From Acetobacteraceae bacterium (GTDB taxonomy: Bacteria; Pseudomonadota; Alphaproteobacteria; Zavarziniales; Zavarziniaceae), in assembly GCA_947379865.1 (NCBI GenBank), contig CANCOY010000113.1, positions 1 through 10,912 of the forward strand: DNA of 10,912 bases, given 5' to 3'. The notes under the pieces were generated by a model. It ran no database searches. It saw nothing but the letters and a program-made list of their open reading frames with translations, and had not been told where the DNA came from. This document shows, piece after piece, positions 1 to 5,481 of the stretch. Numbering within the stretch: position 1 is the first letter of the stretch; the number at the start of each line of letters is the position of its first letter. Made by a program: the position numbers and the translations under genes.

Positions 1-41
1 TCGCAGTGCTGGCAGCCCTGCGGGACAAGCTTGCGCGCTGA
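1..41 (+). CDS. C-terminal end of upstream gene, probably a helicase (partial)
   Basis: The window opens inside a reading frame whose last residues are AVLAALRDKLAR followed by TGA at 39-41. Only 12 complete codons are visible, so the product cannot be identified from sequence alone. In alphaproteobacteria a DEAD/DEAH-type helicase commonly precedes the S4-domain gene and the fdxA-carD genes, and a leucine- and lysine-rich end of this kind fits such a protein. That identification is inferred from context. The stop lies 5 bases before the next start codon, so the two genes are probably co-transcribed and translationally linked. Confidence 0.45.
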   Translation, partial: AVLAALRDKLAR

Positions 42-46
42 GGGCC

Positions 47-376
47 ATGGCGGCTGAGGGCACCCTGCGGCTGGACAAATGGCTCTGGCATGCGCGATTC
101 GTGAAATCGCGCAGCCTGGCCGCCCAGCTGGCCGAAAAGCGCCTGCGCCTCAACGGCACGGTGGTGAGCAAGGCCCACCAGCCCGTTCGCCCGGGCGACG
201 TGCTGACCTTCAGCCTGGGCAACCGCGTGCGCGTGATCCGCGTGCTCGCCCTCTCGGCCCGCCGCGGCCCCCCCGCCGAAGCCCGCCTCCTCTACGAAGA
301 CCTAAGCCCCGCCCCACCCCCAAGGGAATCCCATGTGCCGGGCGGGGAGGAGGAGGAGGATGGGGATGGTGACTAG
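47..376 (+). CDS. S4-domain RNA-binding protein, Hsp15-like, with atypical C-terminus
   Basis: This 109-residue protein begins RLDKWLWHARFVKSRSLAA, the S4 RNA-binding motif seen in Hsp15/HslR, and continues with RLRLNG, a conserved valine-rich strand and VRPGDVLTF. Hsp15 family proteins bind rRNA in 50S subunits that carry a stranded nascent chain, often under heat stress; that role is by homology. The family-typical stretch ends at about residue 93 (YEDLSPAPPPRE). The last 15 residues are an acidic low-complexity run (GGEEEEDGDGD). From memory, alphaproteobacterial relatives usually end in a basic GRPTK/DRR-type tail, which is absent here. The 3' end abuts the truncated minus-strand gene at 380-511, so the natural C-terminus was probably lost in a deletion. 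The start follows the upstream stop by 5 bases; a GAGGG lies close before it. Confidence 0.85.
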   Translation: MAAEGTLRLDKWLWHARFVKSRSLAAQLAEKRLRLNGTVVSKAHQPVRPGDVLTFSLGNRVRVIRVLALSARRGPPAEARLLYEDLSPAPPPRESHVPGGEEEEDGDGD

Positions 377-379
377 AGT

Positions 380-511
380 AAGGCCCGGGCCCAGCCAGTC
401 ATAATCCCTGTTGCTGTGCAGGATCGGCGCACCCTCCAGCACCGCCTTGCGGGCAGTGGCTTTATCGCACCCGTAATAGCCGAGCACGAATGACGTGGCG
501 AGACGGCTCAC
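380..511 (-). pseudogene. Truncated ART/DUF3990-like gene remnant, second gene of a small cassette
   Basis: Reading leftward from a GTG at 511, the first 43 residues contain FVLGYYGCDKATARKAVLEG and then SNRDYDWLGPG. I recall a family of uncharacterised proteins with the pattern LGYHGCD...DYDWLGxGxYFWE, related to DUF3990/ADP-ribosyltransferase-like folds, usually about 150 residues long. After DYDWLGPG the expected YFWE strand is missing; the frame runs on as a hydrophobic and then glycine-rich stretch that is only the antisense of the S4 gene tail, ending at 302. The gene is therefore truncated at about 380-383. Its GTG overlaps the TGA of the upstream small gene (GTGA, 508-511), an arrangement typical of translationally coupled pairs. 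The family His in YHGC appears as Tyr. The family assignment is from memory and needs a search. Confidence 0.5.
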
Positions 512-687
512 GCAGCTTTGGGCTTTTTCCGAGACTCGCCGCCGAAGGCGACACGAAGCTTCCCCTTCTTGGTGTAAATTCCAGTGGCCATCAGTAGATC
601 ACGGGAAGCTTTTTTCGAGACGAGCACTTCTTTCGTGCGCTGCTTGATCAGAGCAATCAAAAGTTGCGTGCGTTCATCATCTGTCAT
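508..687 (-). CDS. Small basic protein, first gene of a two-gene cassette (possible antitoxin)
   Basis: This encodes a 59-residue protein starting MTDDERTQLLIALIKQRT, followed by an alanine/leucine helix, then GIYTKKGKLRVAFGG and a lysine-rich tail. Short proteins with a 'xxGIYTxxGKLxxxyGG' segment occur widely in proteobacteria, often as the upstream partner of another small gene; this is recollection, and no function is established. The ATG at 685-687 was chosen because GGGAG precedes it at a suitable distance and the helix-rich region starts there; the frame is open further upstream to 804, but that extension looks non-coding. The stop overlaps the GTG of the truncated partner by four bases. 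Calling it an antitoxin is inference from gene order and size only. With its partner broken it may be an orphan. Confidence 0.6.
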   Translation of the reverse strand: MTDDERTQLLIALIKQRTKEVLVSKKASRDLLMATGIYTKKGKLRVAFGGESRKKPKAA

Positions 688-900
688 TTCCCACTCCCGG
701 TATCTGAGGTGGATGGGCCGTCTGCGGTAAAATTTTTGGCCGCAGGACGTTAAGATACCCGTAATTCCGGCCCGCCAATTTCGCGCCTGCACTATTGGCT
801 TCAAGCCTGAAACATCTCCGCCCCCCTTGGCGCCTGCGGCCCATGCGCCAATCCGGATGGTTGGGGTTGTCGGCTCGCGGCATGCATGTTACGTGAGCCG

Positions 901-1431
901 ATGTTGGATCGGTTACGTGATTTGTTTACGGCGGGCGGCAGGCGTCCGGGGCTGGCGGGTACCGGGGATAAGGCCCTGGCGGCGGCGGCCCTGCTTATCG
1001 AAGTCGCGGCCATCGACGGATCGGTTGCAGCCGAGGAACGGCTGGCTGTTGAGCAGGTGCTGGCGCGGCATTTTTCGCTGCCGGCCGAAACGGTGGCCAG
1101 CCTGGTTGCCGAGGGGGAGAAGGCGCAGGCCGGTGCAAACCAGCTGCTGCGCTTTACCCGCACCATCAAGGACCGCTTCGATGAGGCGGAACGGGTGGCG
1201 CTGATGGAATTGTTGTGGGAGGTCGTTCTTGCCGATGGCGTGATCGACCACCTGGAGGCCAATCTGATGCGGCGCCTTGCCGGCCTGATCTATGTCACGG
1301 ATCAGGACTCGGGCCGGGCCCGCCAGAGAGTAGTGGAACGCCGACGGGCCGACGGAACTGCCCCGCTTGCTCAGCAGGCGGAGGACCGGTCGGACAGCCG
1401 GCCGTGGGGATCTTCAAGGAGTGCCAGATGA
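901..1431 (+). CDS. TerB-like (tellurite resistance TerB / DUF533-type) protein
   Basis: This 176-residue, mostly helical protein has the two repeated acidic motifs of the TerB fold: AAIDGSVAAEE at residues 36-46 and WEVVLADGVIDHLEANLMRRLAGLIYV at about 106-131, with FTRTIKDRF between them. TerB-family proteins are small cytoplasmic helical proteins with conserved acidic residues thought to bind metal; the physiological role of this chromosomal type is unknown. The start at 901 (MLDRL) matches the usual family start; an in-frame ATG at 886 would add five residues. Relatives usually end soon after the VxERL segment, near residue 147, but this one carries about 29 further residues rich in Arg, Ser, Gln and Asp. 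Its TGA overlaps the fdxA ATG (ATGA at 1428-1431), implying coupled translation with the ferredoxin. Confidence 0.8.
   Translation: MLDRLRDLFTAGGRRPGLAGTGDKALAAAALLIEVAAIDGSVAAEERLAVEQVLARHFSLPAETVASLVAEGEKAQAGANQLLRFTRTIKDRFDEAERVALMELLWEVVLADGVIDHLEANLMRRLAGLIYVTDQDSGRARQRVVERRRADGTAPLAQQAEDRSDSRPWGSSRSAR
1417..1421 (+). promoter_or_regulatory. Ribosome binding site of fdxA, inside the TerB-like coding region
   Basis: AGGAG lies 6 bases before the fdxA ATG at 1428 and within the last codons of the preceding gene. It fixes the fdxA start and supports coupled translation across the ATGA overlap. Confidence 0.7.
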
Positions 1432-1766
1432 CGTATGTGGTGACCGAAGCCTGCATCAAGTGCAAGTACATGGATTGCGTCGAGGTCTGCCCCGTGGATT
1501 GCTTCTACGTGGGCGAGAACATGCTGGTCATCCATCCGGACGAATGCATTGATTGCGGCGTCTGCGAGCCGGAATGCCCGGCCGAGGCCATTGTGCCCGA
1601 CACCGAGGACAACATCGCCCGCTGGGCAGAACTGAACCGCGAATACGCCACGGTCTGGCCGAACATCACCCGCAAGGGTGAGGCCCCGGCAGATGCCGAC
1701 GCCTTCAAGGGCGTGGATGGCAAGTTCGAGAAGTTCTTCGATCCCAAGCCCGGCCAGGGCAACTGA
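1428..1766 (+). CDS. fdxA: Seven-iron ferredoxin FdxA ([3Fe-4S][4Fe-4S])
   Basis: The 112-residue product is a soluble electron carrier of the Azotobacter FdI / FdxA type. Cysteines at 9, 17 and 50 fit the [3Fe-4S] ligands, and cysteines at 21, 40, 43 and 46 fit the [4Fe-4S] ligands; every spacing equals that of FdI shifted by one residue. The motifs read CIKCKYMDC, CP, CIDCGVC and CP. Length and the C-terminal half (WxxLNREYATVWPNIT, then KFEKFFDP) match alphaproteobacterial FdxA. The electron donor and acceptor are unknown; in this phylum the gene often sits beside carD. It is probably transcribed with the TerB-like gene, since the start codons overlap, and a strong intrinsic terminator follows the stop by 17 bases. 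Confidence 0.95.
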   Translation: MTYVVTEACIKCKYMDCVEVCPVDCFYVGENMLVIHPDECIDCGVCEPECPAEAIVPDTEDNIARWAELNREYATVWPNITRKGEAPADADAFKGVDGKFEKFFDPKPGQGN

Positions 1767-1783
1767 GCCAAAGCTGACAAGAC

Positions 1784-1814
1784 GGTGCCGGGGCTTCCCC
1801 GGCACCCTTTTCTC
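1784..1814 (+). terminator. Rho-independent terminator after fdxA
   Basis: GGTGCCGGGG (1784-1793) and CCCCGGCACC (1797-1806) form a perfect 10-bp GC-rich stem with a three-base CTT loop, followed by CTTTTCTC. It ends the TerB-fdxA transcription unit and separates it from carD. Confidence 0.85.
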
Positions 1815-1876
1815 TCAGGACTCAGACCATCTGACCACCGCGCGCAGGTGCGCGGGGATCCATATGTATCAAAAGC

Positions 1877-1905
1877 TTCATTTCCGCCTGTCTTTGTGAT
1901 AGGAT
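1877..1905 (+). promoter_or_regulatory. Candidate sigma-70-type promoter for carD
   Basis: TTCATT (1877-1882) and TAGGAT (1900-1905) are separated by 17 bases, with 3/6 and 4/6 matches to the -35 and -10 consensus. They lie downstream of the fdxA terminator and about 190 bases before the carD start, which would leave a long leader containing a hairpin. The match is modest, and no experimental support is available. Confidence 0.3.
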
Positions 1906-1956
1906 GCTTCCTGTTTGGAGCAACCGGTCTCCGAACGGCCAGACCTGCCAGGGAAA

Positions 1957-1981
1957 CCAAGGCGGGCGCCGGCCGCCTTGG
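1957..1981 (+). repeat. Perfect inverted repeat in the carD leader
   Basis: CCAAGGCGG (1957-1965) and CCGCCTTGG (1973-1981) form a 9-bp stem around a 7-base loop. No run of T follows, so it is not an ordinary terminator. It lies about 110 bases upstream of the carD ATG, inside the predicted 5' untranslated region. It could be an mRNA structure or a DNA-binding site. Confidence 0.5.
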
Positions 1982-2093
1982 GGCAACGGCACATAAAAGC
2001 GGCGGGAACATCTGGTGCGCGGGGCCTTTGGCAACGCGGTCCCTTGATTTCGCCGCCTGACTGGTTCGTTTTCGGACTGGTGAAGGATCGGCA

Positions 2094-2603
2094 ATGGCGA
2101 CCAAGAAGAAGAGCACGTCTGAGTTCGAAGAGGGCGATCACGTCGTCTATCCGGCACATGGTGTCGGCCGGATCATGGCGATCGAGACCCAGGTGATCTC
2201 GGGCATGACGCTTGACCTGATCGTCATCCATTTTGAAAAAGACCGCATGACCCTGCGGGTGCCGGCTGCCAAGTCGACATCGGTCGGCATGCGCAAGCTG
2301 TCGAGCCCCGACAAGCTGGAGACGGCTCTGGCCACCCTCAAGGGCCGCGCCCGCGTGAAGCGCACCATGTGGAGCCGCCGCGCCCAGGAGTACGAGGCAA
2401 AGATCAATTCCGGCGATCCGGTTTCCATCGCCGAGGTGGTGCGCGACCTGCACCGCAATGCCGGCCAGCCCGAGCAGTCCTACAGCGAACGCCAGATCTA
2501 TGAAGCGGCCCTCGACCGGCTCGCCCGGGAAGTTGCCGCCGTCGAGCACATCGACGAGACGGCCGCCATCGAGCGCCTGGAAAAGGTTCTGCGCGCGGCC
2601 TGA
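2094..2603 (+). CDS. carD: CarD/CdnL-family RNA-polymerase-binding regulator
   Basis: This 169-residue protein opens with a short lysine-rich tail and then GDHVVYPAHGVGRI, the signature of the CarD/CdnL Tudor-like domain that contacts the RNA polymerase beta subunit (about residues 13-70, including LIVIHFEKDRMTLRVP). The helical C-terminal half (about 80-169) contains MWSRRAQEYEAKINSGDP and RQIYEAALDRLARE, typical of the DNA-contacting domain. CarD-family proteins bind promoter-bound polymerase and stabilise open complexes, especially at rRNA and stress promoters; that is family knowledge. Length matches the family. GAAGGA precedes the ATG at a suitable distance. The gene appears monocistronic, with its own long leader after the fdxA terminator and a 168-bp gap downstream. 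Confidence 0.95.
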   Translation: MATKKKSTSEFEEGDHVVYPAHGVGRIMAIETQVISGMTLDLIVIHFEKDRMTLRVPAAKSTSVGMRKLSSPDKLETALATLKGRARVKRTMWSRRAQEYEAKINSGDPVSIAEVVRDLHRNAGQPEQSYSERQIYEAALDRLAREVAAVEHIDETAAIERLEKVLRAA

Positions 2604-2652
2604 GCGGCTGGCTGCCATTTTCGGCACCCGCGTGACGGGGTTTGCCCACGCC

Positions 2653-2672
2653 CCCCTGCCCTCTGGCAGGGG
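2653..2672 (+). repeat. Hairpin after carD, possible weak terminator
   Basis: CCCCTGCC (2653-2660) and GGCAGGGG (2665-2672) pair perfectly around a CTCT loop 50 bases after the carD stop. It is followed by ATTCC rather than a T-run, so termination would be weak or factor-assisted. Confidence 0.4.
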
Positions 2673-2710
2673 ATTCCATGCGGAGGGCGCCCTGGCCGAT
2701 GGACCCTCGA

Positions 2711-2733
2711 TTTGCGAACTGAAGTATCGCAAA
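2711..2733 (+). promoter_or_regulatory. Inverted repeat upstream of the phosphatase-like gene, operator candidate
   Basis: TTTGCGA (2711-2717) and TCGCAAA (2727-2733) are perfect 7-bp arms separated by nine bases, about 40 bases before the ATG at 2772. The arm spacing of roughly two helical turns centre to centre is compatible with a dimeric regulator. No regulator can be named. Confidence 0.35.
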
Positions 2734-2771
2734 GTGCGTGGGTGCTCATTGCCGGATGGTATGCAAGTGTA

Positions 2772-3578
2772 ATGAACCGCATGCGAAGCGAGATATTTGC
2801 CGAACTGCACCAGCCTGCCCGCGTCTGGGCGGTGGCATCCGTGCACGGCGAAGTTGCGCGTCTGCGGGCGGTGCATGATCATATCGCCGCCAACTCTGAA
2901 CCGGCCGACCGGCTGGTCTATCTTGGTAATTTTCTTGGCCGTGGCCCGGATGTATTCGGCACGATCGAGGAATTGCTCGACTTCCGCGCCCAGTTCCTGG
3001 CGCGGCCTGGCGTGGAGCCCTGGGACATCGCCCATCTGCGCGGGGCCCAGGAAGAAATGTGGACCAAGCTCCTCCAACTCCATTTCGCGCCGAACCCGCT
3101 TGAGGTGCTCGACTGGATGCTGGGCGAAGGCCTGGGCGCAACCCTTGCCGCTTATGGCATTGACACGGATGACGCCCGCCAGCGCTGCAAGGAAGGCACG
3201 GTTGCCCTGACACGCTGGACCAATGACGTGCGCGAGGCCATGCGCCGTCACGACGGCCACGACCAGCTGCTTGCCTCCCTCAGGCGCTATGCCATTACCG
3301 ACAACGACCGGGTGGTGTTTGTCAGCACCGGCCTCGACCCCGAGCGTCGCCTTGGCGAGCAGGGCGACACCTTCTGGTGGGGCGGTAACAGTTTCGAGCG
3401 GATCGAGGGGCCAATCGGCACGATCCAGCGGGCCGTGCGTGGATATGATCGCCTGCAAAAGGGCGTGGTCGAGACGGATTGGCGGATCAGCCTTGATGGC
3501 GGCTGCGGCTTTGGCGGCGCCCTTGTCGCTGCCTGCTTCACCCCCGACGGCGCCGTGGTCGACATGGTCAAGGCCTGA
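2772..3578 (+). CDS. Metallophosphatase-fold protein with degenerate active site
   Basis: The 268-residue protein follows the layout of PPP/diadenosine-tetraphosphatase-like metallophosphoesterases, but the metal-ligand motifs are altered. GDxHG is SVHGE (residues 23-27). GDxVDRGP is GNFLGRGP (52-59), with Asn53 and Gly56 replacing Asp. GNHE is GAQEE (91-95), with Ala92 and Gln93 replacing Asn and His. VHAG is VSTG (184-187). The final GH is GYD (224-226). The scaffold is otherwise kept: RLVYLGN, the GLDPxRxLxxQGDTFWWGG segment, and a C-terminal LDGGCGFGG. I recall similar proteins in Rhodospirillales, so it looks like a maintained non-catalytic or altered-metal family. The start at 2772 (MNRMRSEIF) was chosen over an open TTG at 2712; ATG 2781 is also possible. 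No good ribosome site is visible. It lies between carD and rpoH. Confidence 0.8.
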   Translation: MNRMRSEIFAELHQPARVWAVASVHGEVARLRAVHDHIAANSEPADRLVYLGNFLGRGPDVFGTIEELLDFRAQFLARPGVEPWDIAHLRGAQEEMWTKLLQLHFAPNPLEVLDWMLGEGLGATLAAYGIDTDDARQRCKEGTVALTRWTNDVREAMRRHDGHDQLLASLRRYAITDNDRVVFVSTGLDPERRLGEQGDTFWWGGNSFERIEGPIGTIQRAVRGYDRLQKGVVETDWRISLDGGCGFGGALVAACFTPDGAVVDMVKA

Positions 3579-3620
3579 GGGCCTGAGGCCCCGGAAATCC
3601 CGCGTTTCAGCTGCCTGCCG

Positions 3621-3643
3621 AAATATGACGTTTAATCATATTT
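3621..3643 (+). promoter_or_regulatory. AT-rich inverted repeat upstream of rpoH
   Basis: AAATATGA (3621-3628) and TCATATTT (3636-3643) are perfect 8-bp arms around seven bases, about 80 bases before the rpoH start and 43 bases after the preceding stop. It is the only AT-rich patch in this GC-rich gap, so it may mark the rpoH promoter or an operator. No T-run follows on either strand that would make it a standard terminator. Confidence 0.4.
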
Positions 3644-3723
3644 GGAATTGATCCAGACTAGGGCCTGCTGCGTATCTGATCTGACGGCTGAACAGCGCCG
3701 TTCTGCAGAGAGGCGGGTGCCCC

Positions 3724-4614
3724 ATGGCCTTCATCGACACGCCCGAGACACAGCGCGCCAACCGCCGCTTCATCCAGGCCGCCATGCGCGCGCCCCTGCT
3801 TGACCCCAAACACGAACTGGACCTGGCGCGGCGCTGGCGCGATTGCGCCGATCAGGAGGCCCTGCACGAGCTGACCGAGGCCTATATGCGCCTTGTCATC
3901 TCCACCGCTGGCCGTTTCCGCAATTACGGTCTGCCCATGGGTGATCTGGTGCAGGAGGGCAATATTGGCCTGATGCAGGCCGCCGCCCGTTTCGAGCCCG
4001 ACCGCGAAGTGCGTTTTTCCACTTATGCCACCTGGTGGATCCGCTCGGCGATCCAGGACTTTGTGCTGCGCAACTGGTCGATTGTCCGCACCGGCACTAC
4101 TGCCGCCCAGAAGTCGCTGTTCTTCAATCTGCGCCGTCTGCGGGCCATGATCGACGATGGTGGTTCGGCGGTGCTCTCGCCCGAGGGGCGGCAGACCATT
4201 GCCACCAAGCTTGGGGTTGAGACCCATGAGGTGGCGATGATGGAATCGCGCCTGTCGGCCAGCGACCGTTCCCTGAACGCCGTGGTCGGCGAAGGGGGCG
4301 AGAACGAGTGGCAGGATTTCCTGACTGACGAGCGCCCGCTGCCGGAAGAAACCGTGCTGGAGGCCCGCGACGCCGAAACCCGCACGCGTTGGCTGAACCG
4401 CGCCCTGTCGGGCCTGTCGCCGCGCGAGATGACCATCATCCGCGAGCGCCGGCTGGTGGAAGAGGCTGTAACGCTTGAGGAACTGGGCCGCCGCCTTGGC
4501 ATCTCCAAGGAGCGCGTCCGACAGATCGAGCACCAGGCCCTGAAAAAGCTGAAGACGGCCCTGACCACCGAAGTGGCGGATCCGGTTGAGGCGGGGCTGA
4601 TCTCCTTTTCCTGA
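3724..4614 (+). CDS. rpoH: RNA polymerase sigma-32 factor, RpoH family
   Basis: The 296-residue product is a group-3-type sigma factor of the heat-shock class. Region 2 is clear: DLVQEGNIGLMQAAARFEP (residues 74-92) and FSTYATWWIRSAIQDFVLRN (98-117). The RpoH box, diagnostic for sigma-32, reads QKSLFFNLRRLR at 129-140. Region 4 holds LSPREMTIIRERR and the helix-turn-helix LEELGRRLGISKERVRQIE near the C-terminus. It would direct polymerase to heat-shock or oxidative-stress promoters. Many alphaproteobacteria have two RpoH proteins, and this neighbourhood (near carD and fdxA) suggests the RpoH2 type; that sub-assignment is inference. GAGAGG at 3708-3713 precedes the ATG. An AT-rich inverted repeat lies upstream. 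Confidence 0.95.
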   Translation: MAFIDTPETQRANRRFIQAAMRAPLLDPKHELDLARRWRDCADQEALHELTEAYMRLVISTAGRFRNYGLPMGDLVQEGNIGLMQAAARFEPDREVRFSTYATWWIRSAIQDFVLRNWSIVRTGTTAAQKSLFFNLRRLRAMIDDGGSAVLSPEGRQTIATKLGVETHEVAMMESRLSASDRSLNAVVGEGGENEWQDFLTDERPLPEETVLEARDAETRTRWLNRALSGLSPREMTIIRERRLVEEAVTLEELGRRLGISKERVRQIEHQALKKLKTALTTEVADPVEAGLISFS

Positions 4615-4633
4615 GGCCACGCATTATCGCCTT

Positions 4634-4666
4634 GCCCGCAGCCGGGCGGTTTGTCAGGCTGCGGGC
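4634..4666 (+). repeat. Stable hairpin ending directly at the start codon of the nuclease-fold gene
   Basis: GCCCGCAGCC (4634-4643) and GGCTGCGGGC (4657-4666) form a perfect 10-bp stem with a 13-base loop. The last base of the stem is immediately followed by the ATG at 4667, and the weak AGG ribosome-binding candidate (4656-4658) overlaps the 3' arm. There is no T-run, so this is not a classic terminator for rpoH. It could hide the ribosome site. Confidence 0.55.
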
Positions 4667-5413
4667 ATGTGGCGCACGGTTGTTTGTACAGGCCTGTTCC
4701 TTCTTGTCGCTTTGCCTGTGGTAGGACAGGAAGCACCCCCGGAACTGGTGAGCCGCGAGGCCACCAAAGTGGCCAGCGTGGTTGCTGCTGATCGTCTGAG
4801 GCTGGCCGACGGGCGGCTGGTGCAGCTGGCCGGCATTGATACGCCCGACCCCTCGGCCCGCCGCTTGCTGACGCGTCTTGTGGGCAAAGGCCGGGTCGAT
4901 CTGCTGGCCGCCAGCACCAGTATTCCCATGGACCGCCACGGCACCCTGCGCGCCCAGATGCGCAGCCACGCCCGGGTCTGGGTGCAGGGGGCCCTGTTGA
5001 AGGCGGGGCTGGCGCGGGTTGTCCCGGGCATTGATGGCCCTGTGGCCAGCCGGGAGATGCTGGTGCTTGAAGCGACCGCCCGCGCCGCCCGGCGGGGCCT
5101 GTGGTCGCACCCGGAATATCGGGTGCGCACGCCTGACACACTTGGGGCGGCTGTGGACAGTTTCCAGCTGATGGAAGGGCGGGTTGTCACCGCCGCCTTG
5201 GTTGGTGGCCGGGCCTATCTGAATTTCGGGCCAGACCGCATGACCGACACCACGGTGATCGCCGACCCGCCGGTGGCCGCGGCCCTGGCCCGCGCCGGCC
5301 TCGATCCCGCCCAACTTGCCGGGCATCTGGTGCGGGTGCGCGGCTGGGTGGGAAAGCGCAAGGGACCAGAGATCCGCCTTGCGGCGCCAGAGGCGCTGGA
5401 AATCATCGAATAA
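4667..5413 (+). CDS. Secreted staphylococcal-nuclease-fold protein with substituted catalytic residues
   Basis: The 248-residue protein has an N-terminal signal peptide (hydrophobic residues 5-19, likely cleavage after VVG), so it acts in the periplasm or outside the cell. Residues 33-150 follow the thermonuclease (SNase/OB) fold: ADRLRLADGRLVQLAGIDTPD, DRHGTLRAQM and a closing RRGLW. Aligned by eye with staphylococcal nuclease, Asp40 is kept (Asp58) and Asp21 probably is (Asp42). The catalytic Arg35, Glu43 and Arg87 correspond to Gln53, Asp61 and Thr93. Residues 165-248 form a second conserved domain (FQLMEGRVV, YLNFGPD, VRVRGWV) found after the nuclease domain in alphaproteobacterial relatives. 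It lies 52 bases after rpoH. Nuclease activity is doubtful; a structural or binding role is possible. Confidence 0.8.
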   Translation: MWRTVVCTGLFLLVALPVVGQEAPPELVSREATKVASVVAADRLRLADGRLVQLAGIDTPDPSARRLLTRLVGKGRVDLLAASTSIPMDRHGTLRAQMRSHARVWVQGALLKAGLARVVPGIDGPVASREMLVLEATARAARRGLWSHPEYRVRTPDTLGAAVDSFQLMEGRVVTAALVGGRAYLNFGPDRMTDTTVIADPPVAAALARAGLDPAQLAGHLVRVRGWVGKRKGPEIRLAAPEALEIIE

Positions 5414-5424
5414 ACCAAAGCCGC

Positions 5425-5453
5425 TTTCCCTTGCCCTCCCCTTCGCCTAGAGT
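5425..5453 (+). promoter_or_regulatory. Candidate promoter before the lipid A deacylase gene
   Basis: TTTCCC (5425-5430) and TAGAGT (5448-5453) are 17 bases apart, with 3/6 and 4/6 consensus matches, 28 bases upstream of the GTG start. The similarity is weak and the call tentative. Confidence 0.25.
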
Positions 5454-5481
5454 TTCATCCTTAACGAGGGGGGACGGAATT

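Noticed and set aside
801..1262. Minus-strand frame across the TerB-like gene
   Set aside because: Ser/Arg-rich translation with no family likeness, opposite a clear TerB fold.
1878..3458. Very long open frame on the minus strand (526 codons)
   Set aside because: It lies antisense to carD and the phosphatase-like gene, both with clear family motifs, and runs through the intergenic gap; its own translation shows no recognisable domain. High GC makes such antisense frames common.
3575..3595. GGGCC/GGCCC hairpin just after the phosphatase-like gene
   Set aside because: Only five pairs and no T-run; too common in GC-rich DNA to be called a terminator.
3658..4620. Minus-strand frame opposite rpoH
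   Set aside because: The plus strand has the complete sigma-32 signature including the RpoH box; the antisense translation has no recognisable features.
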